Shown here piece by piece: positions 35,601-47,130 of a stretch of 64,000 nucleotides of DNA. Location of the stretch: the NCBI GenBank assembly GCA_963693305.1, contig OY855915.1, positions 15,595,784 through 15,659,783 on the forward strand, read 5' to 3'. The translations under genes were made by a program, and so were the position numbers. The notes under the pieces were generated by a model that was not told the DNA's origin, searched no databases, and saw only the letters and a program-made list of their open reading frames with translations. The DNA comes from Meandrina meandrites (lineage: Eukaryota; Cnidaria; Anthozoa; Scleractinia; Meandrinidae). Every line of letters begins with the position of its first letter. The first letter of the stretch is position 1.

Positions 35601-38600
35601 GTCACTGCTTGCCTCGGTTTCGGGTATAGTAATTGTCAAGAATCACATAGTTCTGATGCATATGTTACTATCTCCATACAGTGGAACTTCTTTATAACCA
35701 ACTCCCAGTTAACGAAAGTATTCTTCAGCCCGACTAAACTTACTACTAACAGAAAAATCTTTTGAAGAGAACGCTGGTATATATCACGAACACATTTCCC
35801 AAGTGCATTGGCATTTTAAAATATTCCTGTTCTCACTGTGATACTCTACATAGAACCATTCACGCTATTTCCTGGCACTGTTTTTATTGAGAGGTAAAAT
35901 AACTTTTTATGGATTGTGATTAAGCCATTTTCAAAGTTTAATACCCTAGAATTTGTCACGTGTCACGAGAAAGTAACCCGGCCAACGGAGAGAACGTAAC
36001 GAACGTTGGTTATATACAGGTATTCTGTTCTAATATGTGTCACTGGCAGAGCTAAGGAATATCGTTCGTTATAGGTAGTTCGGTGTTTGCACTGTATACT
36101 GAACCCCTTTATAAAAAATTTTCCCCGTATAACGAGCGATCTTCTTCAGTCTGACCATAGTTGGGGCCTTGCGGCTTTGTCATATCCTCTGCATCGGGGC
36201 ATAACTGTATTTTTGGGTTGATATGTTGTCGGAAAGTAAATTATGCCTGTAAGAGCTATATTGTCTTGGGCCAATGCTCTATATTAAGACAATTGTCTAA
36301 CTATTACCGATTCTCTGGTTCTTTCCTCTGCTACAACACTGCGCCACGAACTCTCCTTCGATAAAATGACACTGAACCCTGGCTTAGTGGTGTACACAGT
36401 TCGTCTGGAGGACCGCTTATGGATCAAGTGAAATCCTTCAGGTATCTCCTTCTCCGGAAGACGTAGTCCAAAAGCGTCATCATTCGTCAAAGTCAGTCCA
36501 GATAGATACTGTGACAAAACGCGCCTTACGTCTTCTTTGGGTACATAATCACTAGCCTCGGCACTTTCTGTGACAAAGCAAATATTACATGGCATTATAT
36601 TAAGATAAAACAATGAAATGATGCTTGTCATAGTTAGTTGGTAGTTTAGTGATCAAACGCAAAGAACATGTCCACTAGAACACGTCGCTCATGCAAAGAT
36701 AAAAAAAACCTCCCTTAGTAACTTGCACAATACAAGCTATTCACTCACTATTTGAGGGGTCATGTGAGGTAGTGATGTGTGTCCTGGTGTTACCTAATTA
36801 AATCCGTTTTCCATCCCTTTCTGTTGCCATAAAACCAAACATTATGTCTAGACATAATTATTATTATTCAGATGGGCAAGCAAAGCAATAAGTTAAATAT
36901 GCGTACTCAAGTCTGGCATATGAATTGCATGTAATGTGCTTATCTGTAAACAGAAATGATCAAAATGTAACGAAGATAATGCAACGAAGGTAGCTGTTTC
37001 GCTCGCGCAATTTTAAACATGGAACATGATAAAATCACTGACGCATATTAGCTTATTTTTTGAATCGGGTATACTGCTCATTTATGAAGGAATAAAGTAT
37101 AAAAAAGAAAGCGACAAATGGACGGTAAAAGCGAAATGGCCGTCACCAACCCAAAATATTTGGCAACAAAATACAGGAGCCGTACAACAATTCAGAAAAT
37201 CGGCTGACATGGCTGGCAAACCCAAGGATTGAGATGGCGCCAAGCGCATGCATGAGACGCCAAAATTAATAACTAACACAAGCGGTCCTGTATAAAACAA
37301 TCCCTCACTGAACTGAAGCGCAAACATAAACGCCTGGTAGATCCATACCGGCAACAACAAGAAAATGATTGATGAAGATTTTAAAAGGTAAAAGGTATTG
37401 CACGTATTGCGAAAATACACAGGATAAAACAAGCATAGCATGAAAATATGGGTACCCTAGTTCGAATTTGATCGTAAATTGCTGAGTCTTTAAAATGAAG
37501 AATAATTACAATAAAATTATATTAAATTCTACACGGCGACCTTTCAACTGCTCATGGTACCTGGCACCGACTGTAACACGAGCACTGTGATGTTAGCCAT
37601 CCCTCCGATACCCTGCGAGCAGAGTCTTCTTCGATCTTCCTAGATTAGTCGGAAAGACTAATCTAGGAAGATCGAAGAAGACTCTGCTCGCAGGGTATCC
37701 CTCCGAAGGTGCACAGGTATAAAGTTCAACGTAAGCTTCTGGTTGGCCAACAACACGAAGGAAGAAAAGAAACATGTTTAGCTAGGTAGGAAAAACCAAA
37801 ATGCAAACGAACAAGCGGATCGCCATTTCGATCGCTCGAGTTAGTTAAAACAATAAATCCTTAAATAACTTAGCTCATTTCGCCGACTGGATGTGAACAA
37901 AACGTGTACGATCATGCACACTGCTTATATATCTTCCTAAAATGACACCGTATTACTAGGAAACAGAACAATACTCTTGTACTTATCTTTTATACTGAAG
38001 GGTAACATCTGAACATCTCGCTCAAAGGAGGTCGCAAAATATTTTCTTGAGCTCTCGACACTTGAATGGCGAGGAATAGAAGGACGAATTAAGCGATTGT
38101 TCCTGCTTTTGTACAGCAGACTCCGCCCTAAAATCTAATTGGTTTAACTTTGTACCTGGTAGGAAACCTCCCAACGGGTATTCAAAAGAACATGCCTCGA
38201 CATAAATGAAGATAAATTCTCATAATTACCATTAGGTACCGTATTGTCAATCAGGAAATTGATTTTTTCGCTCCACTGTTCCATTTGCAGTTTCCTATCT
38301 TGAGACGCTCTTTTCTTATTTGCAAAGTTGATTATATGACGGACGATGTATTGACCTGTACTAAAATTGTACGCACGTACCGATTGAAAAATTACTTCAA
38401 CACATTCACTAGATAATAATCACGTCACAGGCATACCATCCTATGTGTGTGTTTGTTTCTGAAGTCACAGCTTGCCAATATCAATATTTAAACTTCTCCA
38501 CTAATTGCTATTGTAAATATTTAAGCTTCCTAAGATCGGCTTTTACGAATGTCTATTTGTAATAACATGAAATAGAAATATTTTCGCAATGTCTAAGTTT

Positions 38601-41600
38601 GTTTTTATGCATTTTTTGGCGATTTGATGCGCGCGAGAACAGTTCTGTGAGTTTAAGTTTTCGACTTGTTTACGGCAGAATATTATTTACACAAACAAAC
38701 ACACACGTTGGATGATAAGCTTATGATAACGTCAAACGTCACCTGTTTGTCCACGAATGGTAAGTCTGCAATCAAATTCGCAGCCAGGAAATAAAATGTT
38801 GGCCTGCAAATATCTTCGCGAGGGAAGAACAAGCCAACCTCGGCATCGTGACCGTGTTAGTTCATCTTCAAAGTGAATCTCTTCCAGTATGTTTTTGACG
38901 TCACTAAACGGGATTGGTATGCCCTCCAACTTTTTCTTGGCGTTCTCCTTTGCTACCCACACCTTTAAGTTAAGATGATAAATTTACGTTTTCCGCCACA
39001 TCGCCCTCAAAATTTTCCCGTCTTGTGTATGATTTGAATTTAAAGGCGATTATTTTTAGCAAACAAATTCAACAGCACATGCAAGTTCCTTTCAGTTGAA
39101 AGGCGCTTTATGACCCAAACTGGCTTGAGTATTTAAGCCTTAAACTGGAAGCACCAAAATTCAAACTAACTACAGACACTACAACTTTCAAGACTGCACA
39201 GCAAAACTTTTTAACTCCTTACCACATGGAATAAGACCCGAATCTGATATCTTAAATTTATAGGCATGACGAAACAATTTCTCTCATCCGTGTGCTACTA
39301 TCTCGCGCGGTCTTGTTAATTGTTTTTATAAATAGGATTAGCATTACTGTTATTACTACTTCATGTATATAGTTGTTAATAGCTAGGATTAGTCGGAATT
39401 AGTAATTAATTAGTAACAAGTTCTACTATAATTTAGTTAGAATTAGTAGGTGAAGAGCCACCAAGTGGAAATACTACTAATTAAGTCGTTATTGTCATTC
39501 ATGAACTGCCTATGTCTCAGTGTTATATATTTTTCTAAAAATAGTCCCTTAAAAGCGCTTCCAAGGGAACACAGAAATGCATCTTATTGAAAGCAAATCA
39601 AAATAGCTAAAACTTTGTGAAAGCTTGTTAATAAAACCGGGCCCAACTGCAGATCAGCTTACCTTACACCTTAATTCATAATTACATGGAGATAGATATG
39701 TTAAGTCATATCTAGTGGCATATTCAGTATATTCCTCTGGTGTCTCTTCGCAATGATGTCCTTTAAATATATCCTCGACGAAATCAACTCCTTCTTTGAA
39801 TGCAACTTTCCAGTGATTTCCTTCCGCCGATGGCTGAAACTTTGCGGTTGCCTCTTCGATGCTCCACTCTCCCTTAGCAGCTTCCTCTGTGAGAGATAAC
39901 AGAACTTTATTAACTCAGCTATCATGACAACTCTCCGTTCTAGTCTAATGTTGAAGTTGATTACCTCCTAAGAAGATCATTTCTGATTTGGTGTTCAGTT
40001 TCCCGAAAATGGCGAACCCATACAGTCAAAACATAAATTTTTTATTTTTATTTTTTATTCTTAACCAGACACTAAAAAAACACTATAAAATATATCCGGT
40101 TAAATTAATTAGTTAATTAATTAATTAATTAATTATTCTTGTGAAGGGGGTAAAGGGTGGGAAGTACCTGACTGTGTGCACTAGGTAAAAGGTAGAGTGT
40201 ATCTACGTTACTTTAGTATGAAGAGCACAAAGGCTATATATTTGATTCTGGAAACTCTTTGCTTTCATTGTGGTACTGTTCTTCCTCGCGGAAACTTTGC
40301 CCTATGCGCAGAAATAAAACTACGTTACATACTTGAGCTCACGAACGTCTCATGCTTTCCTCTGCGGTAGACTATCGTTAACAAGGAATCAGGGGGTGGG
40401 GAATCTTTAAAATGGGGAATCTTTAAAAGCGAGAATCTTTAAAATGAAGAATCTTTATAGGCGGGCATCAGCCGCGGTAGAACACAGACAACCAGCATCT
40501 TTTAGTAAGATGAACGAGCAATTTCTGAGAGAACGGTACCTTACCTTTGTATGTGTAAACAAGGGAAGCCAAATAGATGTTTGTAAAGATGGGCGAGATT
40601 GTAGAGCAAGTTGTCAACAAAAACTAATATGGACTGTTTATTTAAATCAAATTTACAGCTGCCACATGGCTTGGGTATTGACAACGTGCGGGCCAACAAG
40701 TCATGAGACTTGTTAATCTGAATAGCACACTGATTAGCCTTAATAGCTCTCTGGTTAGCCTAAACAGTACTCCAGTAAGCCTGAGTATAGGTAGCTTATG
40801 TGGCTTGAGGTTAGGCTATATATTTATTGGGTTAGGAATTTCTGGCTTGTATGGCACTTATGTGTCATGAAACATGCGAGCCATGCGAGCCATTCCAGTT
40901 AAGGTGATTCCTCGGTATTGCATTGCGCATTCCTTCTGCGCAGAATTTTACGCGTGATTAGCGCGCACATGAACAAAATAGCGGCTTTTTTCTATACGGC
41001 TTGGCTCGTGAAAGAGATATATCGTCGTTTTCTCGTAAACAAGCATGGTGACCTATATTTTTGATTGCAGAATTTTGATGTGTAAATTGTCCTCTTTGAG
41101 ATGGATAATTTAAAAAAAAATTCATCGGGAAAAAAAAAAGATATAGCTGAATGCGTGAACAAAATCGTTACTCGAGGACGCAAATTATGACCTTGAAAAC
41201 AACGAACCGAGGAACGTTTTGATGTGATGTGGTTTCGATTTGTTTGAATTTTTTCATAAGATGTATATAGCATTGTTCCTTATGCTTGGGACTTTCTACC
41301 TATCGAGTTTTTTCCTGAGTATTACTGTAATAAACTTTACTTCCTGCTACCGTAAAATGTAATGTTGACCGATGAAATAACGCGCGCGATTAGTACCAGA
41401 ATAAATAAGGTAGGTCTGGCCCATTATATCTCTCTTGCGAGCATGGTGACCTATCCTTTTTAATGTATTTTTCGAAACAGTGCTTGTTAGGGAAAATGCT
41501 GCGAAAGTTTCAAAAAAATCGATCGGGCAGTTTTATGTCTGAGGAATCACCTTAACCTACAGAAGATTTCAGTTAGCCTAAAATAGCACTCCAGTTAGCC

Positions 41601-44600
41601 TTAAAAGCACTTTGCCTGTTGCCAAACAGTCAACTCACAGCCGATCAAGTTTACTGGAGTGAAGGATAAACCACTGTTAAAGGCTACACCGAAGGAAAGA
41701 AAGAAATTGATCTTTGCTGATAATTTATATAATTTATTGGCGGTGTTGGAGTAACGCTTACAACGAAACTGCCGTGTTTCGTCTCCGATATTGAGGCCTC
41801 CCGATATTATTGAGATGTGTTATATAATAGGTATTGTTAGGACTGTGCATGTGCAGTTACACGTGTTGCTCGATGGCTCAGATTAAAGAAGTGAGTTGTG
41901 TTTCAGACTCTGTGGACTGTCCGGTTACAACAAGGTGGTTTGAAAGCTTTCCCTGCAGAATTTTCAAGCCTTCTCCAAACGTGAGGTAATAAACCTAAAT
42001 GTATGCACTAAACAAAGTCTAGCTATTTTATTGTGAGAATCTGTTGATACTTCAGTTATGAACGAATTTTAAATTGTGTCGGTTTTCAGATCTTCCCGTA
42101 AATATTTTTAATGCAATTATAAATGCTGCTTTCAAATCTGGTGTTGGAGTAAGACGTACAAGGAGTAGCGTTTTCGTTTCCGATATTATTGTGCTGGTTT
42201 GAAATTTTTGCCCTGCAGAATTTACAAGCCTTCTCCAAACTTGAGGTAACAAACGTAAATGTATATATGCACTAAGCATAAGTTTGATTTTATTGTGAGA
42301 ATCTGTTTATACTATATTTCATTTATGAACGAATTTGAAGTAGTGTCGGTTTTCAGATCTTCCCGTAAATTTTATGCTGCTTACAAACCTGTTCATGTTT
42401 GTACATTTTATACGGGCATCGTTTATTAAATATTTCGTTTAGACTAATTGTTTTGTGTTTTAGTTAGTGGAGTTAGCTGTGATGTTCATTATTATATTTT
42501 GAAAACAATCAAAATCACGATTTCGCTTTGTAATTTGCAAACTACACGTACGTACAGAAAAATCCTGCAAATAAAAACGAGTAAAACTACTCAGCGATAA
42601 TGCACACCAAAATATCATGATTTAAGCGATCTATTATCAAACCGCTATTTTTTATACTCGCTTGCATCTGTTTTGTTTCTCTTATCAGTGAGTGTGTTGA
42701 AATCTTGTATGCGTGATTTTAGATGCGTAAACCAATATTTCGCCGATTTCGTTGTGACTTAATACCTGTGCTTGGCTGAGTGAGTTCAGACTTTACTTTC
42801 CGCATATTTGCTTACCAGAAATGAAGAAAATTGAATCAGTTCTCTGCATAATAAATAATTCTCTAAAGAATTGAGCAACGCGTACGATAAAACAGAATCA
42901 AGTTAATCATGCAACCAAACCACAACGAAAAGAATACGGTTCAAAACAACATTGTAAGCTTATTCTAAGTTACACAAAATCTGCTTTAAAATGACTCACA
43001 TAACCGGCACCATCATTACAGAGTTTGTTTTGCCGCCGTGATTTTCTTACTTTGCCGTGGCGTGAGTTCATTTTGTTTACTGTGTTGACAAGTGAGTTCA
43101 CTTTGTTTTTCTGTATTTTGTTTTTGCCTTGAGTTGATTTTTTGCCCTAACTGTTTTGAAGTGAATAAAAACAAGGTCAAGGCCCTTTTTACATTGAATA
43201 ACTCATAGAGGCGTGTTGATGAGTGTAGAGTAAACGTTCTAAAACGTTTAACTAGGATTTGTTGTGTGCACCTATGTGCGTACGTGAGAAACCCAATAAA
43301 GTGCACTCGTCCATTTCAATTTTAGAACTCAAGCAATAAAAGTCAGAAGGGTTAACCTCGAAATGGGCCACTGTATAAGCTTGGAAATAGTGCGGCTACT
43401 TATTTGGTAACACTGTGATTAACTCGAGCAAAAAAATAAATAAATAAATAAATGGGAGCTTCACTTTTAGGCCTGCCTAAATCTATATATTATTACAATG
43501 GCCAAGCGCAAAGAGTGTGTGGGGCTAGCAACAAGCCGCATGTTCCATTTCTAAATTACTGGCAAGAAAATGTTGTTCGCATTGTTTTACTTGAATGTAA
43601 AGCAGTAAAACTAATGTTACCTTCACCAGGTCCCCGGAAAATGGCCGTTCCGAAATGACACCACATATCGGCTTCCAGATAATCGTTTTCTTCCCTTTCA
43701 CTTTTGAGCTTGTGGAGCGATTCCAAAGCCGCACGCTCGAGTTCTACTAAATAGCTTGGGTCATTGTCAAAGATAAAAGATTCCTAAGAAAAACCAAATT
43801 CACATCGTTTGATTAGCGCATTAGGTTTTATTCCCTCTGAAAGTCACTGGAGACCTCGGGAAGCACGTTAAAGCAAATCCAGGAATAGCGTGAATTTTTA
43901 ATTTGTTAATTTCTAACTTTTTATTGAGGGTTTCTGTTAATATTTTATGTCTTGCATGTAGATTTGGCGTCGACTAAGTTCAAACTCGACAAAATATCAA
44001 AAACGAAAAACGCTGTTTAATGGAGAAAGAAAGACGGTTAAGAGTCATTGTCTGAGAAAGTGTTCCAGATGTTGGAAATCGGGGTCAACCGGTTTTGCTG
44101 AAAAGTGCTGCAGAAGATGGCCTTGATGAGATATTCCAAAAGCCATTTCGGTTTTGTTTTCTGACTTCTACTTTAAAAGTTCCAGGGGGGGGGGGGGGGG
44201 GGGTCCTATATCGAGCCTCCGGGTCATGGAAAATCCTGTATTTGATGGGGTAACTTTGGCCTAGTATAACAATAAACACTAAACCTATTGACTAATGACT
44301 TGCATCTTGTGTTTCTTCTATAAAGCCTCTTTCATCTCTTTTGTGCAGAGTTGGCATAGAACGTTCTGGCTGTGTGGGGCCTGGCCGAAGTTTTGGTCAA
44401 ATTTGACCAAAATTGCACTACCCAAAATTGCCAAATTTTAGAAGTTCATATTTTTTAACTGCCTAACTGGCTAAAATTGATACTTATATCAGGAGTTACC
44501 CCAATGTTAGTAGAATAAAAATCAGTTGAGAAAAAATTGGCCCATGTATTTATAAGTTGCATTAAAGACCCATTTTGAAGCACACCATCACCAAATTTGC

Positions 44601-45159
44601 ATATTGTCAAAAGCAATAGTTTAATGAACATGCTAGCTTTATTTTTATTTTAACACTTCTATTTGCCTTGGCGAGGCTAAATGTCTTTAAGCAATCTGTA
44701 ATTAGCGGCAATTTGATGTATTAACACTTTCTTAGACTCTTAAATTGCCCTAGAATTAGAAAATCAATACTGACAACACAACATTTTGTTTCACTAAAAC
44801 GTAAATATGCATACACTGTAGCCCGCAAGGACTTAAATTGTATTTGAATGGTGTACTATATCAATACATACACCTCTTCCGAACATCTCCATGCTTACTT
44901 AAACTTACCGAGTGTATAAAAGGGTCTTTAGAGGTTAAAAGGTTAAAGGTTCGTCTGAGAGAAAATGTCCATATTTCTGAAAATCTTGTGAGGAGAACCG
45001 TCGTACGGCCAAATCATATTGCTTGGTGATCTGGTCATTCTGCATTTGTTTAGTAGAGTTTACAATAGACCGATATGGTGGAGAAAGGTTCTGAAGCCGC
45101 TCAGCTCTTTGCCCTCCTTGCCATTTTGGCGTACTCGTGCCTGTTTGTTTATCCGCCAT
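29079..45159 (-). CDS. Gene 2: ROCO (Roc-COR) GTPase with C-terminal death domain
   Basis: Eleven exons join in one frame: 45159-45064, 43783-43621, 39886-39663, 38962-38743, 36567-36308, 34308-34146, 33964-31638, 31217-31172, 30792-30550, 29608-29531 and 29275-29079. They give about 1338 residues and a stop. Order: short N-terminus, the module shared with gene 1 (about 33-235), a further conserved block (about 236-375), Roc GTPase, COR dimerisation region, a cysteine-rich segment, a helical linker and a death domain (about 1248-1338). ROCO proteins are GTP-regulated dimers, and death domains recruit partners in apoptosis or innate immune signalling, so a cytosolic signalling scaffold is likely. 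No kinase domain is seen. Introns host a hammerhead element, a hairpin and a MITE. Exon 1 is the least certain. The specific partner is unknown. Confidence 0.8.
30550..31217 (-). CDS. Gene 2 exons 8-9: helical linker
   Basis: A 46-nt exon (31217-31172, LGKHVGRLSSLEE) with a GATAG acceptor and AAG|GTAAGT donor restores the phase needed by the next exon (30792-30550). The latter encodes a mostly helical stretch with VVQELLLSEASDCREVV and VQTKVLVRCLARRAKSLERL, ending ACTG|GTGAGT. It connects the COR/cysteine-rich region to the death domain. No named domain is recognised. Confidence 0.7.
31638..33964 (-). CDS. Gene 2 exon 7: Roc GTPase, COR and cysteine-rich region
   Basis: This 2327-nt exon begins PPEILARGPLALEAYNNAL, a lead-in seen before many Roc domains. 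The P-loop is GQARSGKTS (about residue 411), switch I has DSTVGID, G3 is WDFAGQ (about 598) and G4 is CTHAD (about 696). About 150 acidic, low-complexity residues separate switch I and G3, much longer than the usual few tens. COR follows (LTLLNFLHDLRILIHF, VVLDPQWLIDVFKKV). The C-terminal part is rich in Cys and His (SVICPVCCQGG, GCKEEECLHFW), suggesting zinc binding. A 740-bp piece of this exon is duplicated at 24877-27176. An open frame continues past the donor to 31566 but the CAG|GTAAAT donor and downstream phases favour splicing. Confidence 0.9.
34146..34308 (-). CDS. Gene 2 exon 6
   Basis: This 163-nt exon follows TTTTTATTGCAG and ends AAAA|GTGAGC (phase 0 to phase 1). It encodes a helical stretch with HCKEWDKLLSSGHWEP and ends in a basic segment. 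It leads directly into the region preceding the Roc domain. Confidence 0.7.
34389..34898. mobile_element. Inverted-repeat element with hammerhead motif and 17-bp target duplication
   Basis: Two arms of roughly 210 bp (from about 34399 and up to about 34861) are inverted copies. TAGACATAAGCAATCAT occurs at 34372-34388 and again at 34899-34915, a perfect 17-bp target duplication. A hammerhead-like core lies in the right arm and a degenerate version in the left. Such a long duplication is unlike cut-and-paste MITEs and fits target-primed retrotransposition, as in Penelope-like elements. It lies in the intron between gene 2 exons 5 and 6. Confidence 0.7.
34807..34835 (+). ncRNA. Hammerhead ribozyme core in the 34.4-kb element
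   Basis: CTGAAGA, then a helix II formed by GGCAGA-TGCA-TCTGCC, then GAAAC. This satisfies the CUGANGA...GAAA core. The left-arm copy (34412-34440, minus) reads CTGAAAA and has one helix mismatch, so it is probably inactive. Helices I and III were not verified. Confidence 0.55.
36308..43783 (-). CDS. Gene 2 exons 2-5: shared module plus conserved block
   Basis: Exons 43783-43621 (163 nt), 39886-39663 (224 nt) and 38962-38743 (220 nt) are the counterparts of gene 1 exons 4-6. Conserved strings are MWCHFGT, RYDLTYLSP, YELRCK, WVAKENAKKKLEGIPIPFSD and RSRCRGWLVLPSR. Exon 36567-36308 (260 nt) adds DYVPKEDVRRVLSQYL and GFHLIHKRSSRRTVY and ends at TCG|GTAATA. All phases agree (0,1,0,1,0). Function is not recognised. 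The position directly before a Roc domain is where other ROCO proteins carry LRR or ankyrin repeats, so this may be the sensing or adaptor part. Confidence 0.75.
37607..37699. repeat. 93-bp perfect hairpin
   Basis: Two 44-base arms starting GATACCCTGCGAGCAGAGTC are exact complements around a GGAAA loop. CCTCC occurs immediately on both sides, a possible 5-bp target duplication. It sits in the intron between gene 2 exons 4 and 5. The perfect identity indicates a young or conserved foldback MITE. Confidence 0.8.
40696..41612. repeat. Minisatellite (AGTACTCCAGTTAGCCT-like) split by a MITE
   Basis: Units of about 20-25 bp with (C)AGTTAGCCTAAA and GCACTCCAGT occur at 40696-40790 and again at 41561-41612. 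The MITE at 40903-41551 lies between the two parts. Unit divergence is considerable. Confidence 0.5.
40903..41551. mobile_element. TTAA-flanked MITE
   Basis: The ends GGTGATTCCTC (40903) and GAGGAATCACC (ending 41551) are exact inverted repeats, and TTAA lies on both sides (40899-40902 and 41552-41555). TTAA target choice is typical of piggyBac-type transposases. There is no coding capacity. It sits in the intron between gene 2 exons 2 and 3. Confidence 0.7.
41955..42395. repeat. Tandem duplication, about 260-bp period
   Basis: A block containing CAAGCCTTCTCCAAAC, TTATTGTGAGAATCTGTT and GTCGGTTTTCAGATCTTCCC occurs twice in the same orientation, about 260 bp apart, with small indels. It lies in the long intron of gene 2. 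No coding potential. Confidence 0.65.
44185..44203 (+). repeat. Uninterrupted 19-base G tract
   Basis: Poly-G of 19 bases in the first intron of gene 2. It has G-quadruplex potential on the plus strand and C-rich i-motif potential on the other. Confidence 0.85.
45064..45159 (-). CDS. Gene 2 putative exon 1
   Basis: ATG at 45159 sits in CCAAAATGGCGG, a good translation-start context. The 32 codons (MADKQTGTSTPKWQGG onward) end at ATT|GTAAAC in phase 0, matching the phase-0 acceptor of the next exon at 43783. No KH exon like those of gene 1 was found upstream. An unspliced continuation to 44935 is the alternative. Confidence 0.45.
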
Positions 45160-46990
45160 TTTGGAGTTGGTCGCAGGAGAGTGGAGTCGAGAGTGGCCTG
45201 ACTAAAAACGTGTGAACGCAATGTCTGGCAACTTGTAGTTGTTTTTCCAATTCAGAAAGCCATATTAGCAACCAGAAGGTTCTTACAAATAACTGTAGAT
45301 ACCTGTGACATGTTGGAAAATAAATTTTGTTTTAAAATTAGCCTGACATTTTGCTGTTTTTGCCTCAAACTGAAAGACCAACATTGCGAGACCCTTGAAC
45401 ATATGGGTCACAAAATTTTTCATTAGACCAAACTGGTGACGGAATTAATACATAATGCGATTCAGCCAGCTGGCTAAGCAAAATTATTCATACTGAAATA
45501 ATAATCATGTTAATAATGAAAAAATAATAATAATAGCAGACTAATTATATTTTATTGCGAGACATGCTTTAGAATTTATGAAATCGAGAGCGCTTTGGAG
45601 TTGCACTAGTTTGCCGAAGAGAAAAGGTTGAGACAAAGAACATCCGCCACGACTTGAACAACTAAAGTCAAGATAAATGAAAAGCAGAAGATAGTCAGCA
45701 GTCAGCATGTTGGCGACTTGGGGAGGAGGTGCGAAAAAATTTCTAGTTTACGCCAAGAAGTAATGGCGATAGTAGAAAGGGCCGCATAAGACAGAGAAAA
45801 GGCTTTTATTCGGACCTAGGACACGTACCGACTTTTAATTGGTCATAGAACTACAAACCGGGGAATGTCGAGGAGCGTTATAGGAAATGAATACTTCCTA
45901 ATGAGATTGACATTATGATTGCATGTATTCAACATAATGTTTATTATGGTGTGGAGTTCAAGCACCATCATCCCTCTGATCTTGAAGTAAAGATGTTTTA
46001 GCTTGTCGAGGAAAATGATCAGTGTTGTGAATGACTGGGCTATGAAGGTGCTACTACCAATGAGGTGCAGAGTATTCCTGAAACGTGGCATGGGTTGGCA
46101 TCAGTCAGGTCACCCTGACTGCCAAGCTTAACGAAATGGCGTGCACACAGTTTACACGTATGTTGTTGTACGTTTTAACCCCAGGCAGGACTAAATGTAC
46201 TATAACAAATAAATAAATGGGCCCCAAATCCTCGTTAGCATAAAGGAAGGGCACCTAACTGTGTAAAGCGCTGTGTTATGCAATGATAACGGGGTCGGTA
46301 CAAATGTGGACCCCCTATCTGGACCCCAAAAGTAAACAGCAGAAAACGTAAAAAAATGGACGGAAATTTGTGGCACCAGGTATAATGTAGGCACTCAAGT
46401 AGCAATCTTAAATGTCAGCAGCTGTAAGAAAAAAAATAAGATTCCACGTATTACTAAATATAATAACTTATAAATGAATCTCTTGGCAAAGATGGTATAC
46501 GAGTCTGACAGGCATATGACGATGGCGAGGAGATGACGATTAAAGACTTCCAAGGTAAACAGGATGTTTGCTGGGCTGACGAGAGTAGGCGAGTGGAGCC
46601 ATGTGGTTACCGCACTGGAGACAAAGCGGAAAAAAGGCACAGCAAAGTCCAGAGCTTGTAATAGTGATCTCACAAGAACATATTCGTGTCATTTGTCATT
46701 TTACCTTTAATGCACTTGAATATGCTGATGAGCGTATGTATACTGTCTATACTGGACGCTACGTCATCAGTGCTACTCATAAATGGATCTGTGTATGACA
46801 ACGCTGGAAGACGGACTTGGCATGGGCCCCCTACAACAACTTCTGTCGAGGGAAACAGTCAGAAGATTGGTGACAGTCTTCTTGGTTTTCATGTTACGTC
46901 ATAAAATTCTGAAATTAAAATTCAATAGGCCTGCTAAACTTTCGATGTCACTAGATGTAAGATAAACTGATCTGTTTGCAAATTTCCAGC
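45160..46990. other. No gene seen upstream of gene 2
   Basis: Short ORFs without domains. If exon 1 is right, the gene 2 promoter should be just above 45160; no TATA box is obvious. No KH exons comparable to those of gene 1 were found. Confidence 0.4.
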
Positions 46991-46997
46991 TTTTGTT

Positions 46998-47130
46998 GGG
47001 GGGGGGGGGGGGGGGGGGGGGGGCGTATGAGCGCCTCCGGCGCGAAATGTCGAGAGCCGCAGGCGCGAGCCCGTAGGGGGGTCTGGGGGTATTTTCCCCC
47101 AGGAAATTCTGAAAAAAATGGGTTATCTGA
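46998..47130. repeat. 26-base G tract with GC-rich mobile-element-like tail
   Basis: A 26-base poly-G (46998-47023) runs into GGCGCGAAATGTCGAGAGCCGC, then GGGGGGTCTGGGGG and TTTTCCCCCAGG. The composition resembles GC-rich ends of the hAT-like fragment at 15590-15739. Family unknown. Confidence 0.5.

Noticed and set aside
39120..39520. Possible LINE C-terminal and 3' end remnant (FNSLPHGIRPES-like frame)
   Set aside because: Only a dozen residues look LINE-like and no reverse transcriptase or tail is present; too weak to annotate.
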